The translations under genes and the position numbers were made by a program. The notes beneath the pieces are model-generated. The model did no database searches and was not told the DNA's origin. It worked only from the letters and a program-made list of their open reading frames with translations. DNA of 64,000 nt, taken from positions 1-64,000 of the forward strand of contig JAJZSY010000013.1 in NCBI GenBank assembly GCA_021849425.1, written 5' to 3'. This document shows positions 51,639 through 61,709 of this stretch, piece by piece. How positions within the stretch are numbered: position 1 is the stretch's first letter; the number at the start of each line of letters is the position of its first letter. Source of the DNA: Pseudomonadota bacterium (GTDB taxonomy: Bacteria; Pseudomonadota; Alphaproteobacteria; Acetobacterales; Acetobacteraceae).

Positions 51639-53180
51639 ATGAGCGACAGAGTGAACATCCGACGGGCCCTCATCTCGGTGTCCGACAAGACGGGGCTGGT
51701 CGAGCTCGGCCGCGCGCTGGCGGCGGCGGGCGTGGAAATCCTCTCCACGGGCGGGTCCGCCCGCGCGCTGCGCGAGGCCGGGATCGCGGTTGTCGAGGTG
51801 GCGGATTACACGGGCGTTCCCGAAATGCTCGACGGGCGGGTGAAGACGCTGGTGCCGAAGATCCATGGCGGGTTGCTCGGCCGGCGCGACCTGCCCGAGC
51901 ATCTGGCGCAGATGCAGCGGCACGACATCCCGCCGATCGACCTGCTCGCGGTCAATCTCTACCCGTTCGAGGAAACGGTCGCGAAGGGCGCGGATTTCGA
52001 AACCTGCGTCGAGAATATCGATATCGGCGGCCCGGCGCTGATCCGCGCGGCGGCGAAGAACCACGATTCGGTGGCGGTTCTCACCGGCCCCGCGCAGTAT
52101 GACGACCTCATCGCGGCGCTGGCCGCCGGCGGGACGACGCTCGCGCAGCGCCGCCGCCTCGCCGCCGCCGCCTATGCCCGCACCGCCGCCTATGACGCGG
52201 CGATTTCCGCCTGGTTCGCGCGGCAGACCGGCGAGATGTTCCCGCCGCATCTGGCCCTCGCCGGCGCCCGCCAGCAGATGCTGCGCTATGGCGAGAACCC
52301 GCATCAGTCCGCCGCGTTCTATCGCAGCGGCAACCGCCCCGGCGTCGCCACCGCGCGGCAGGTGCAGGGCAAGGAACTCTCCTACAACAACATCAACGAC
52401 ACCGATGCCGCCTTCGAGTGCGTCGCCGAGTTCGACCGGCCGGCGGTGGTGATCGTCAAGCACGCCAATCCGTGCGGCGTCGCCCTCGGCGCCGATCTGG
52501 CCGCGGCCTGGGACCGCGCGCTGGCGTGCGACCCGGTTTCGGCGTTTGGCGGGATCATCGCGGTCAACCGCCCGCTCGACGCCGCCGCGGCCGAGAAGAT
52601 GGCCAGCATCTTCTCCGAGGTGATCATCGCGCCGGATGCCGCGCCCGATGCGGTGGAACTGCTCGCCCGGAAGAAGAATCTCCGCCTGCTGCTCACCGGC
52701 GGCCTGCCCGATCCGGCCGAGCCGGGCCTTGCCTGGCGCAGCGTCGCCGGCGGCTTCCTCGCCCAGACCCGCGATGCCGGGCGGATTGGCCGCGACGATC
52801 TGAAAGTCGTCACCCAGCGCGCCCCGACCAGCGCCGAGTTCGCCGATCTGCTGTTCGCCTTCCGCGTGGCCAAGCATGTGAAGTCGAACGCGATCATCTA
52901 CGCGAAGGCGGGGGCGACCACCGGCATTGGCGCGGGGCAGATGAGCCGCGTCGATTCCTCGCGGATCGCGGCACAGAAGGGCGGGGAGGGGATTCCGGGT
53001 TCGGTCGTCGCGTCCGACGCGTTCTTTCCCTTCGCCGACGGGCTTGTGGCCGCGATCGAGGCGGGGGCGACGGCGGTGATCCAGCCCGGCGGCTCGATCC
53101 GCGACAACGAGGTGATCGAGGCGGCCGATGCCGCCGGGATCGCGATGGTTTTCACCGGCATGCGCCATTTCAGGCATTGA
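51639..53180 (+). CDS. purH: bifunctional AICAR formyltransferase / IMP cyclohydrolase
   Basis: 513 residues. The N-terminal MGS-like IMP cyclohydrolase domain ([31 protein letters not shown]) and the C-terminal formyltransferase domain ([32 protein letters not shown]) are complete. It performs the last two steps of de novo purine synthesis. It lies 15 bp after creA and 5 bp before the next gene, so it is co-transcribed with both. Confidence 0.97.
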   Translation: MSDRVNIRRALISVSDKTGLVELGRALAAAGVEILSTGGSARALREAGIAVVEVADYTGVPEMLDGRVKTLVPKIHGGLLGRRDLPEHLAQMQRHDIPPIDLLAVNLYPFEETVAKGADFETCVENIDIGGPALIRAAAKNHDSVAVLTGPAQYDDLIAALAAGGTTLAQRRRLAAAAYARTAAYDAAISAWFARQTGEMFPPHLALAGARQQMLRYGENPHQSAAFYRSGNRPGVATARQVQGKELSYNNINDTDAAFECVAEFDRPAVVIVKHANPCGVALGADLAAAWDRALACDPVSAFGGIIAVNRPLDAAAAEKMASIFSEVIIAPDAAPDAVELLARKKNLRLLLTGGLPDPAEPGLAWRSVAGGFLAQTRDAGRIGRDDLKVVTQRAPTSAEFADLLFAFRVAKHVKSNAIIYAKAGATTGIGAGQMSRVDSSRIAAQKGGEGIPGSVVASDAFFPFADGLVAAIEAGATAVIQPGGSIRDNEVIEAADAAGIAMVFTGMRHFRH

Positions 53181-53185
53181 TCGAC

Positions 53186-53743
53186 ATGACCCACACGCCC
53201 CGCCTTGGACTGCCCGACCTCTCGCGGATGAGCGAGGCCCAGCGCGCCGCGCACGACGCCATCGCCTCCGGCCCGCGCGGCCGTGTCGAGGGGCCGCTCG
53301 CGGTGTGGCTGCACAGCGCCGAGCTTGCCAACAATGCCCAGGCCCTCGGCGCGTTCTGCCGTTTCGGCTCCTCGCTGCCGCCGCGCCTGTCGGAACTCGC
53401 GATTCTGGTGATGGGATCTTACTGGCGCGCCGGGTTCGAATGGTACATCCACGCGCCGATCGCGGCCAAGGCCGGCGTGCCGGAGACGGTCATCGCCGCG
53501 ATCAAGGCGGGCGAAACGCCGGTCTTCGCCGAGCCGGACGCAAGGGCGGTGCATGATTTCGCCCGCGAACTGCTCACCGCGCGGGAGGTGTCGGACGCGA
53601 CCTATGCTTTCGCGCGCCGCCAGCTCGGCGATCGCGGTCTCGTCGATCTGGTCGGGATTCTGGGGTATTACGGGCTGATTTCCATGACCATCAAGGCCTT
53701 CCGGGTGCCGGTGCCGGAGGGCGAGACCGAGCCTTTCGCCTGA
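53186..53743 (+). CDS. carboxymuconolactone decarboxylase family protein
   Basis: 185 residues of the AhpD-like fold: LAVWLHSAELANNAQALGAFCRF, ELAILVMGSYWRAGFEWYIHAPIAAKAGV and IKAGETPVFAEPDARAVHDF. The CxxC pair of AhpD is absent, so a peroxidase function is unlikely. These proteins are broadly linked to aromatic catabolism or redox. The gene follows purH and converges on parE. Confidence 0.85.
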   Translation: MTHTPRLGLPDLSRMSEAQRAAHDAIASGPRGRVEGPLAVWLHSAELANNAQALGAFCRFGSSLPPRLSELAILVMGSYWRAGFEWYIHAPIAAKAGVPETVIAAIKAGETPVFAEPDARAVHDFARELLTAREVSDATYAFARRQLGDRGLVDLVGILGYYGLISMTIKAFRVPVPEGETEPFA

Positions 53744-53749
53744 CGCCAC

Positions 53750-53776
53750 CCGTCATGCTCATCGAGAGCATGACGG
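53750..53776. terminator. bidirectional hairpin terminator
   Basis: A perfect 11-bp stem (53750-53760 with 53766-53776) and 5-base loop lie between the convergent decarboxylase and parE genes. No strong T-run follows, but its position exactly in the short convergent gap supports a terminator role. Confidence 0.65.
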
Positions 53777-53782
53777 CACGGC

Positions 53783-55744
53783 TCAGATATCCAGCTCCTG
53801 CACGCTCGATGCGTGATCCTGGATGAAGCGGAAGCGCAGCTCGGGTTTCCGCCCCATCAGGCTCTCGACGATGTCCGCCGTTTCCGCCCGTGTCTCGGGC
53901 GGGGCGAGAACGCGCAGCAGCACCCGGCGCTTCGGGTCCATCGTGGTTTCCTTGAGGATGGCCGGGGGCATCTCGCCAAGCCCCTTGAAGCGGCTGATCT
54001 CCACCTTGGCATTTGCCTTGAACGCCGTCTTGATCAGCCGGTCGCGCTCGGCATCGTCCATCGCGTAGACCGACCTGCCGCCCTGGGTGAGGCGGTAGAG
54101 CGGCGGCTGGGCGAGATAGACATGGCCGCCGCGGATCAGTTCCGGCAGCTCGCGGTAGAAGAACGTCATCAGCAGCGAGGCGATGTGGGCGCCGTCGACA
54201 TCGGCGTCGGTCATGATGATGATCCGGCCGTAGCGCAGCGCGTCGATCTGGAACCGGTCGCCGACGCCGCAGCCGAGCGCCTCGATCAAATCCTTGAGTT
54301 CCTGGTTCTGCCGCAGCTTCTCGGTGGAGGCGGAGGCGACGTTGAGGATCTTGCCGCGCAGCGGCAGCACGGCCTGGGTTTCGCGGTTGCGCGCCTGCTT
54401 GGCCGAGCCGCCGGCCGAATCGCCCTCGACCAGGAACAATTCGGTATCCTCGCGGCTTTCGCGCGAGCAGTCGGTCAGCTTGCCGGGCAGGCGCAGGCGC
54501 CGGGTGGCCGATTTGCGGGGCGTGTCCTTCTGCTCGCGGCGGCGGATGCGCTCCTCCGCGCGCTCGATCACGAAGGCGAGGAGGTTGTCGGCATTCGCCG
54601 GGTCGCCGGTGAGGACATGCTCGAACCGGTCGCGCAGCGCCGCCTCGGTCAGTTTCTGCGCCTCGGGCGAGGTGAGTTTTTCCTTGGTCTGGCCCTGGAA
54701 TTGCGGGTCGCGGATGAAGAGGGACAGCTTGGCGGCGAGCGCGCCGGCCACGTCCTCGGCGGTGATCACCGCGGCGCGCTTGTTGCCGCGCTGCTCGCCG
54801 AAGCCGCGCAGGCCCTTGAGCAGGGCGGCGCGGAACCCGGCCTCGTGGGTGCCGCCGAGCGTCGTCGGGATCGTGTTGCAATAGGTCGCGAGCGAGGCCT
54901 CGCCGGCGTCCAGCCAGGCGCAGGCCCATTCGATTCGCCCGGCATCGTCCGGCAGGTCGGCCTGGCCGGCCCAGACCGGGGCGACGAGCTTCGGCGCCGC
55001 CCCCAGCTCCTCCGCCAGCGAATCGGCGAGGCCGCCGGGGAAGTGCAGTTCCGCCTGCGCCGGCACATCGGCGCCGGCGGCGATCAGCGAGGCGTCGCAC
55101 GCCCAACGGATCCGCACGCCGCGGAACAGATAGGCCTTCGAGCGGCACATCCGGTAGAGCCGGGCCGGGCTGAACTTCTTGTCGCCGAAAATCTCGGGGT
55201 CGGGGACGAACCGGATCAGCGTGCCGCGCCGGTTCGGCGCCGCGCCGGCATTGACCAGCTTGGTCAGCGGCTTGCCGCGGGCATAGTCCTGCCTCCAGAG
55301 GGTTTTCTCGCGCGCGACCTCGACTTCCAGCCGCTCGGCCAGCGCGTTCACCACCGAGGAGCCGACGCCGTGCAGGCCGCCCGACGTGGCATAGGCCTTG
55401 CCGGCGAACTTGCCGCCCGAATGCAGCGTGGTGAGGATCACCTCGAGCGCCGACTTGTCGCGGAATTTCGGATGCGGGTCGACCGGAATGCCGCGGCCGT
55501 TGTCGCGCACCGCGAGCAGGTTGCCGGGGGCCAGCGTCATCTCGATGACCGAGGCGTGACCGGCCACGGCCTCGTCCATCGCGTTGTCGAGCAATTCGGC
55601 GGCGAGGTGGTGCATCGCCGTGTCGTCGGTGCCGCCGATATACATGCCGGGGCGGCGGCGAACCGGCTCCAGCCCTTCGAGAACCTCGATGTCCTTGGCG
55701 GAATAGCTCGCCTGGCCGGCGCCCTGCTCGAACAGATCGGTCAC
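53783..55744 (-). CDS. parE: DNA topoisomerase IV subunit B
   Basis: 653 residues. The GHKL ATPase domain (RPGMYIGGTDDTAMHHLAAELLDNAMDEA), the TOPRIM domain (LVEGDSAGGSAKQ, IIMTDADVDGAHI) and the C-terminal RFKGLGEMPP region are complete. Type II topoisomerase subunit B with ParC decatenates chromosomes. The GTG start at 55744 has AGAGGAG seven bases upstream; an upstream in-frame ATG is less likely. The last gene of its minus-strand group, it ends 39 bp from the convergent gene. Confidence 0.95.
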   Translation of the reverse strand: MTDLFEQGAGQASYSAKDIEVLEGLEPVRRRPGMYIGGTDDTAMHHLAAELLDNAMDEAVAGHASVIEMTLAPGNLLAVRDNGRGIPVDPHPKFRDKSALEVILTTLHSGGKFAGKAYATSGGLHGVGSSVVNALAERLEVEVAREKTLWRQDYARGKPLTKLVNAGAAPNRRGTLIRFVPDPEIFGDKKFSPARLYRMCRSKAYLFRGVRIRWACDASLIAAGADVPAQAELHFPGGLADSLAEELGAAPKLVAPVWAGQADLPDDAGRIEWACAWLDAGEASLATYCNTIPTTLGGTHEAGFRAALLKGLRGFGEQRGNKRAAVITAEDVAGALAAKLSLFIRDPQFQGQTKEKLTSPEAQKLTEAALRDRFEHVLTGDPANADNLLAFVIERAEERIRRREQKDTPRKSATRRLRLPGKLTDCSRESREDTELFLVEGDSAGGSAKQARNRETQAVLPLRGKILNVASASTEKLRQNQELKDLIEALGCGVGDRFQIDALRYGRIIIMTDADVDGAHIASLLMTFFYRELPELIRGGHVYLAQPPLYRLTQGGRSVYAMDDAERDRLIKTAFKANAKVEISRFKGLGEMPPAILKETTMDPKRRVLLRVLAPPETRAETADIVESLMGRKPELRFRFIQDHASSVQELDI

Positions 55745-55769
55745 GCTGTCTCCTCTGGTCCGGGCGGGG

Positions 55770-56408
55770 TCAGCCCCGCGCAAGTACCTTGTTCACCAGA
55801 TCGGCCGCCGCGGTAAAGGCATGATCGGCGTCCATCTCGCTGGTATCGAGCAGCAGGGCGTCCTCTGCCTGCACCAGCGGGGCGGCGGCGCGGGCGCGGT
55901 CGGCCGCGTCGCGGGCGGCAAGCTCGGCGCGCACGGAGTCGTATCCCGGGTCGATCCCGTGGGCGAGGCGCTCCAGATGCCGGCGCTTCGCCCGCACGTC
56001 GAGCGAGGCGGTGACGAAGAGTTTCACGTCCGCCGCGGGGAACACGATGGTGCCGATATCCCGCCCGTCGAGCACAGCGCCGGAGGCGTCGGCGAAGCGG
56101 CGCTGGAAGTCGAGCAGCGCGGCGCGGACCGGCTTGATCGAGGCGACGGCGCTGGCCGCGCGGTCGACCTCCGGGGTGCGCAGGTCGCCGCGTTCGAGAT
56201 CGAGCCGGCCGAGCGTGCGGGCCTGTTCCGCGCTGGCCGCGGGATCGGCCGGATCGCCGCCACGGTCGAGCACGCGCCGCGCCACCGCGCGGTAGAGCAG
56301 GCCGGTGTCGAGATAGGGCAGGTTGAAGGCGGCGGCGAGTCGGCGCGCCAGCGTGCCCTTGCCGGAGGCGGCCGGCCCGTCGATCGCGATGACGATCGGC
56401 CGGGTCAT
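55770..56408 (-). CDS. cmk: cytidylate kinase
   Basis: 212 residues. A Walker-type P-loop (IAIDGPAASGKGTLARRLA), the LDTGLLYRAVA motif and DGRDIGTIVFP belong to CMP/dCMP kinase. It phosphorylates CMP to CDP. The ATG overlaps the aroA stop by ATGA, so aroA-cmk is one unit; this pairing is typical of alphaproteobacteria. Confidence 0.96.
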   Translation of the reverse strand: MTRPIVIAIDGPAASGKGTLARRLAAAFNLPYLDTGLLYRAVARRVLDRGGDPADPAASAEQARTLGRLDLERGDLRTPEVDRAASAVASIKPVRAALLDFQRRFADASGAVLDGRDIGTIVFPAADVKLFVTASLDVRAKRRHLERLAHGIDPGYDSVRAELAARDAADRARAAAPLVQAEDALLLDTSEMDADHAFTAAADLVNKVLARG

Positions 56409-57742
56409 GCCGCCGCCTCGATCGCCGCGCCGAGTCCGCGCATCAGCGGCAGGAAGCCGGGGAAGCTGGTGTCGATGAAGCGCGCATCGTCGATCGTCAC
56501 CGGCGTCTCGGTGGCGAGGCCGAGCACGAGCGCGCTCATCGCCAGGCGATGATCCATGTGCGTCGCCACCGTGGCGCCGCCGCGGGCGCCGCCGCCGGCG
56601 ATGACGAGGTCGTCGTCCTCCACATGCGCCTTCACGCCGTTGGCGGCGAGCATGGCGAGTGTCGCGGCCAGGCGGTCGCTCTCCTTGACCCGCAGTTCCG
56701 CGAGGCCGCGCAGCCGCGAGGTGCCGCGCGCCATCGCGCAGGCGACGGCGAGGATCGGGTATTCGTCGATCATCGAGGGGGCGCGGTCCGCCGGCACATC
56801 GACGGCGCGCAGGTCGGAGGCGGTGACGATGAGGTCGCCCACGGGCTCGCCGCCGGCCTCGCGGGCGTTCACGATCTCGATCGCAGCCCCCATTTCGCGC
56901 AGGGTGAGGAACAGGCCCGTGCGCAGCGGGTTCAGCCCGACGCCCTCGATCGTGACGCGCGAGCCCGGCACGATCAGCGCGGCGACGATCGGGAAGGCGG
57001 CCGAGGACGGGTCGCCGGGAACCACGACATCCGCGCCGCGCAGCTCCGGCTGCCCGCGCAGGCGGATCAGCTTGCCGGTTCCGTGGGAGACGACATCGAC
57101 CTCGGCGCCGAAATGCCGGAGCATGTTCTCGGAATGGTCGCGGGTGGGTTCCGGTTCCTCGATTTCGGTGACGCCGCGGGCGTTCAGCCCGGCGAGCAGC
57201 AGCGCCGACTTCACCTGCGCGGAGGCGACCGGCAGGCGATAGGAGAGCGGCATCGCCTCGGCCGTGCCGCGCACCGACAGCGGCAGGCGCCCGCCCTCGC
57301 GCGCGGTGAAGACGGCGCCGGTCGCGCCCAGCGGGTCGATCACCCGGCGCATCGGCCGGCGGCGCAGCGAGGCGTCGCCGGTCATGACCGCGAAAATGTC
57401 GTGGCTCGCGAGAATGCCGCAGAGCAGCCGCGCGGCGGTGCCGGAATTGCCCATGTCCAGCACGTCGTCCGGGCTTTGCAGCCCGCCGATGCCGGGGCCG
57501 GAGGCGCGCCACGCGCCCGGGCCGGTGCGCTCCACCGTAGCGCCCAGCGCCCGCATGGCGGCGGCGGTGCGCAGCACGTCCTCGCCTTCCAGCAGACCGG
57601 AAATCCGGGTTTCGCCCACGGCGAGGCCGGCGAACATGAGGGCGCGGTGGGAGATCGACTTGTCGCCCGGAACCGTGATCGCGCCGGCGAGCGGCGTGGC
57701 GGGGCGGCGGGATGTCTGGGGAAACGCGGCAACAGGTTCCAT
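56405..57742 (-). CDS. aroA: 3-phosphoshikimate 1-carboxyvinyltransferase (EPSP synthase)
   Basis: 445 residues with TVPGDKSISHRALMFAG at the N-terminus, LDMGNSGTAARLL, and DEYPILAVACAMARG and RVKESDRLAA further on. The enzyme joins shikimate-3-phosphate with phosphoenolpyruvate on the way to aromatic amino acids. Start ATG 57742. It is divergent from the FYDLN-protein gene and the first of the aroA-cmk unit. Family class looks like the class II (Agrobacterium-like) type, judged from the sequence around ASAQVKSALLLAG. Confidence 0.96.
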   Translation of the reverse strand: MEPVAAFPQTSRRPATPLAGAITVPGDKSISHRALMFAGLAVGETRISGLLEGEDVLRTAAAMRALGATVERTGPGAWRASGPGIGGLQSPDDVLDMGNSGTAARLLCGILASHDIFAVMTGDASLRRRPMRRVIDPLGATGAVFTAREGGRLPLSVRGTAEAMPLSYRLPVASAQVKSALLLAGLNARGVTEIEEPEPTRDHSENMLRHFGAEVDVVSHGTGKLIRLRGQPELRGADVVVPGDPSSAAFPIVAALIVPGSRVTIEGVGLNPLRTGLFLTLREMGAAIEIVNAREAGGEPVGDLIVTASDLRAVDVPADRAPSMIDEYPILAVACAMARGTSRLRGLAELRVKESDRLAATLAMLAANGVKAHVEDDDLVIAGGGARGGATVATHMDHRLAMSALVLGLATETPVTIDDARFIDTSFPGFLPLMRGLGAAIEAAA

Positions 57743-57881
57743 GGCGCGGCGCTTACCACGAGTGGGCGAATTTGCCAGCCATGATTGTCGACCGCGTTCA
57801 GGGTTTGACAAGCGGGGCGATGGGTGGCATGGCGCCCGCCCTGACGGAGTTCCACCGTTCACCCTGCAATGCGAGGCTCTC

Positions 57882-58205
57882 ATGGCGAAGCCTGAACTTG
57901 GCGACAAACATACCTGCGTGTCCTGCGGCGCGCGGTTTTTCGACCTCGGCAAGGCCCCGGCCGTCTGCCCGAAATGCGGCACCGAGCAGCCGGTCGAACA
58001 GCCGAAGCTCAAACGTAGCGTTCCCGTGCCCGACGACGTCAAGAAGCCCGCCAAGGCGCAGCCCGCCGAGGACGATGTCGATACGGATGACGTCGAGGAC
58101 GCCGGCGATGACGACATCCTGACGGATGCCGACGATCTTGAGGACGACGACTCGATCGACGCCGATATCGAGGTCGAGCGCGACAACGACGAGAACGAAA
58201 GATAA
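57882..58205 (+). CDS. FYDLN acid domain protein (TIGR02300 family)
   Basis: 107 residues. An N-terminal zinc ribbon with CVSCGARFFDLGKAPAVCPKCG (FFDLG in place of FYDLN) is followed by a basic stretch and a very acidic C-terminus rich in Asp and Glu. Such proteins occur throughout the Alphaproteobacteria, typically next to aroA, with unknown function. ATG 57882. The divergent position opposite aroA is the same here. Confidence 0.92.
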   Translation: MAKPELGDKHTCVSCGARFFDLGKAPAVCPKCGTEQPVEQPKLKRSVPVPDDVKKPAKAQPAEDDVDTDDVEDAGDDDILTDADDLEDDDSIDADIEVERDNDENER

Positions 58206-58316
58206 TTTTTCCGCTCGGGTCGAATTTGTTTACCGGATTGTAATCGACGGCGGGTCATTTTCGAAGGCGGCCAAAAACGGCTGTTTCCGTTGGACTTCCT
58301 CAGAAGGACACTCGCG

Positions 58317-58508
58317 ATGACCCAGTTCGCCCCGGCGAAAACCGCCGACCAGCACGAGCCGATCGTCAGCCCGCTGATACTTGTCGATCGGCTCATTTCG
58401 CTTGCCCAGGACGCGGAGCGCGCCGGTCTGCCGGCCGTCGCCAATCGGCTCGTCCGCCTGGCGCTGCGCAGCTGCGTTCCTCCGGCCGGCGGGCCGATCG
58501 CCCACTGA
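58317..58508 (+). CDS. small conserved-looking hypothetical protein
   Basis: 63 residues from ATG 58317, with AAGGA upstream. The sequence LVDRLISLAQDAERAGLPAVANRLVRLALRSC forms two amphipathic helices, so a small helical protein that binds another protein is likely. No motif was recognised. The codon usage is normal for the window. Confidence 0.55.
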   Translation: MTQFAPAKTADQHEPIVSPLILVDRLISLAQDAERAGLPAVANRLVRLALRSCVPPAGGPIAH

Positions 58509-58592
58509 TCCGCCCGCCTCGGTCCCGGACCTCCCGTTTTGACCTGTTCCGGCAGGCTCGCTATTGCCGGTGGCATTGATGGGAGTCCTTGA

Positions 58593-59819
58593 ATGTCTGA
58601 ACACGAAGCCGCCGCCACCACGCCCTCGGGTCCGCTCGCGGGTTTGACCGTTTTCGATCTGACCCGCGTGCTGGCCGGCCCCACCTGCGTGCAGATGCTG
58701 GCCGATCTCGGCGCCGAGGTGATCAAGATCGAGAAACCGGGCAGCGGCGACGATACCCGCGGCTTCGCGCCCCCCGCCCTGCCGGGCACCGAGCAGAGCG
58801 CGTATTTCGCCGGGGCCAACCGCAACAAGCGCTCGGTGACGCTGGATATCGCGAAGCCCGAGGGGCAGCGGCTTGCGCGCGCGCTGATCGCGAAAAGCGA
58901 TATTCTGGTGGAGAACTTCAAGGTCGGCACGCTGCCGCGCTACGGCCTTGGGTATGAGGATCTCAAGGGGGATCATCCCGGCCTGATCTATTGCTCGATC
59001 ACCGGATTCGGCCAGACCGGTCCCTACGCGTCCCGCCCCGGCTATGACAGCCTGATCCAGGCGATGGGCGGCATCATGTCGCTCACCGGCGTGCCGGACG
59101 GCCAGCCGATGAAGGTGGGCGTGCCGGTCGCCGACCTGTTCGCCGGGCTTTACGGCGCGATCGGCGTGCTCGCCGCGCTGCGCCATCGCGAAACGACCGG
59201 GCAGGGCCAGCACATCGACATCGGCATGCTCGATACGCATGTCGCCTGGCTCGCCAACCAGGGGATGAATTATCTCGCCACCGGCAAGAACCCCCCGCGC
59301 CTTGGCAACGAGCATCCGAACATCGTGCCCTACCAGGTGTTCGCGACCGAAGACGGCCATATCGTTCTCTCGATCGGCAACGACCCGACCTTCGCGCGGT
59401 TCTGCGCTGCGTTCGGGCTGGAGCACCTGCTCGCCGACGAGCGCTTCGCGACGAACGCCGCCCGCGTCGCCAATCGCGCCTTCGTGACCGAGACCCTCGC
59501 CGCGGTTCTGGCGCTTCATCCATCCGCCTGGTGGCTGGAGCGGCTGGAGGAGCTGAAGATCGGGTGCGGCCCGATCAACACGCTGGAGCAGGTGTTTGCC
59601 GATCCGCACGTGATCGCGCGGGGCAACCTGATCGAGATGACCAGGAACGATGGCGTGCCGGTGAAGCTTGTCGCCAATCCGGTCCGCCTGTCGGAAACGC
59701 CGGTGGATTATCGCCTGGCGCCCCCCATGTTGGGGGAGCATACCGACGAGGTGCTGAACGACATGCTGGGACTCGACGAACCGACCCGCGCCGCGCTGCG
59801 CCGGGACGGCATCATCTGA
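58593..59819 (+). CDS. CaiB/BaiF family (class III) CoA-transferase
   Basis: 408 residues. The family signatures LAGLTVFDLTRVLAGPTCVQMLADLGAEVIKIEKP, RNKRSVTLDIAKPEGQ, NFKVG and GVPVADLFAGLYG (the last containing the catalytic Asp) are plain. It transfers CoA between organic acids, for example formyl-CoA or succinyl-CoA types; substrate unknown. An alpha/beta hydrolase follows 14 bp later, suggesting a two-gene unit for an acyl-CoA or ester. Confidence 0.92.
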   Translation: MSEHEAAATTPSGPLAGLTVFDLTRVLAGPTCVQMLADLGAEVIKIEKPGSGDDTRGFAPPALPGTEQSAYFAGANRNKRSVTLDIAKPEGQRLARALIAKSDILVENFKVGTLPRYGLGYEDLKGDHPGLIYCSITGFGQTGPYASRPGYDSLIQAMGGIMSLTGVPDGQPMKVGVPVADLFAGLYGAIGVLAALRHRETTGQGQHIDIGMLDTHVAWLANQGMNYLATGKNPPRLGNEHPNIVPYQVFATEDGHIVLSIGNDPTFARFCAAFGLEHLLADERFATNAARVANRAFVTETLAAVLALHPSAWWLERLEELKIGCGPINTLEQVFADPHVIARGNLIEMTRNDGVPVKLVANPVRLSETPVDYRLAPPMLGEHTDEVLNDMLGLDEPTRAALRRDGII

Positions 59820-59833
59820 AGGACGGCCGGATC

Positions 59834-60673
59834 GTGGCGCGGCAGGGTTTCGTCCCCTATCTGCTCGGCAACGATTTCCACCGGCTCGCCTTCGTGGAAT
59901 TCGGCAACCCGGCCGCGCCGGCGGTGATCTGCGTGCATGGCCTGACCCGCAACGGCCGCGATTTCGACATCCTCGCCGAGAGTCTGGCCGATCGGTATCA
60001 TGTGATCTGCCCCGACCTGCCGGGGCGCGGACGCTCGGAATGGCTGCGCGACGGGGGGCTTTACCAGCCGCCATCCTATGTCGTCGCGCTCGCGCATCTG
60101 CTCGCCTGGCTGAACAAGCCGGTCGCCTGGGTGGGCACGTCGCTGGGCGGGATCTGCGGCATGATGGCGGCGGCGGCGGCGCACACGCCGATCACCCGGC
60201 TCGTGCTCAACGATATCGGCCCGCATATCCCCGCCGCGGCGCTTGGCCGCATCCGCGATTACATGGGCGAGGCGCCGGCGACCTTTGCCGATCTCGCGGC
60301 GCTCGAAGCCCATCTGCGCGCCGTGCATGCGCCGTTCGGCCCGCTGACCGATCCGCAATGGGCGGCCCTCGCGCGTCATTCGGCGCGGCCGGTCGAGGGC
60401 GGCGGCGTCGCCTTGCACTACGATCCGGCGATCGCCGAGCCGATCCGCGCCTCGGTGCCGATCGATGCCGATCTTGGCGCCATCTGGAGGGCGATCCGCG
60501 TTCCCGTGCTGGCGCTTCGGGGCGCGACGAGCGACCTGCTGACCGAAGCCACCCTCGCGCGCATGGAGGAGGACGGCGCCGCCACGCATGTCGTGCCGGC
60601 CTGTGGCCATGCGCCGGCGCTGATGGACGCGCCCACCATCGCGGTGATCCGGCGGTTCCTGGACGGCGCCTGA
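59834..60673 (+). CDS. alpha/beta hydrolase
   Basis: 279 residues from GTG 59834, preceded by AAGGA. The nucleophile elbow is VGTSLGGICG, the oxyanion region VICVHGLTRNGRDFDI, and the C-terminal catalytic His lies in VPACGHAPALMDAP. These are standard alpha/beta hydrolase features. It probably hydrolyses an ester or thioester related to the CoA-transferase next door. The stop overlaps the start of the YihY gene. Confidence 0.88.
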   Translation: MARQGFVPYLLGNDFHRLAFVEFGNPAAPAVICVHGLTRNGRDFDILAESLADRYHVICPDLPGRGRSEWLRDGGLYQPPSYVVALAHLLAWLNKPVAWVGTSLGGICGMMAAAAAHTPITRLVLNDIGPHIPAAALGRIRDYMGEAPATFADLAALEAHLRAVHAPFGPLTDPQWAALARHSARPVEGGGVALHYDPAIAEPIRASVPIDADLGAIWRAIRVPVLALRGATSDLLTEATLARMEEDGAATHVVPACGHAPALMDAPTIAVIRRFLDGA

Positions 60674-61524
60674 TGTTGTGGCGGCGGCGCCTTGGGCTCT
60701 GGGGCCAGGGGCTGCGCGCCGCCGTGATCGCGTTGATGAGCGGCGAGATGTCGCTCGTCGCCGCCGGTTGCGCCTTCTATGCCACGCTCTCGCTGTTTCC
60801 CGCCATCACGGCGCTGATTTCGCTTTACGGCCTGGCGTTCAACCCGATCACGGTCGAGCCGCAGCTGCTCTATCTGAAGCACCTGATGCCGCCGGCGGCC
60901 TTTGCGCTGATCGGCGGGCGGATTCAGCAACTGGTGTCCGGCGGCAAGACGACGCTGGGAATCGGGCTCGTGATCTCCCTTGGCTTCACGCTCTATTCCT
61001 CGTCATCCGGCACGAAATCGCTGCTCTATGCGCTGAACATGATCCACAAGCGGCAGGAGACGCGCGGCTTTTTCAAATTCCAGGCGGTGAGTCTCGGGAT
61101 GACGCTGATCGCCATGATCGGGGCGATCATCGCCATCGCCGTGCTGGTCGGCATGCCGCTGGTGCTCGCCTATCTGGGCCTTTCCAACGCGCCGGCAACG
61201 CTGACGGTGCTGCCGGGATTCGGCCTGCTCATCGGGTTCATGGGGGTCGCGCTCGGTCTGTTCTACCGCTATGGGCCGGCCTTCGGGCGTGGAGCGGAGC
61301 ATCCGATCGCGCCGGGTGCGCTGGTGGCGATCCTGGCCTGGCTGCTCGTGTCCTATGGGTTTGCCGTCTATGTCGGCCGGTTCGCGGCCTATAGCCGGAC
61401 CTACGGGCCGCTCGCCACGCTTATCGGCCTGATGATGTGGTTCTATCTGAGCGCCTACGCCGTGCTGTTCGGCGCGCTCTTCAACGCGAAGCTCGACAGG
61501 GCCGCTGTTGCATACAGGCCATAG
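60673..61524 (+). CDS. YihY/virulence factor BrkB family membrane protein
   Basis: 283 residues with six membrane segments. FYATLSLFPAITALISLYG and the segment YGPLATLIGLMMWFYLSAYAVLFGALFNAKL match the YihY/BrkB family. Despite the old RNase BN name, members are inner-membrane proteins of unknown role, some transport-related. The ATG at 60673 overlaps the hydrolase stop by one base. Confidence 0.92.
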   Translation: MLWRRRLGLWGQGLRAAVIALMSGEMSLVAAGCAFYATLSLFPAITALISLYGLAFNPITVEPQLLYLKHLMPPAAFALIGGRIQQLVSGGKTTLGIGLVISLGFTLYSSSSGTKSLLYALNMIHKRQETRGFFKFQAVSLGMTLIAMIGAIIAIAVLVGMPLVLAYLGLSNAPATLTVLPGFGLLIGFMGVALGLFYRYGPAFGRGAEHPIAPGALVAILAWLLVSYGFAVYVGRFAAYSRTYGPLATLIGLMMWFYLSAYAVLFGALFNAKLDRAAVAYRP

Positions 61525-61709
61525 TTGGAAAACTTGCCACATGCCCGGGCCTGAAAGCCTGAACCGCCGTTGTCGCCGCGCTACATTGGGATTATGCGTT
61601 TTAGACTTGTCAGAAATAATGATGCGTGGGGCGCTGCCGTGCACCGAGTCCAGATTGTCGTCTGGGGTTCGGTCGGAAGGATCGTCGTGACGCGCCGACG
61701 CGGTTTCGC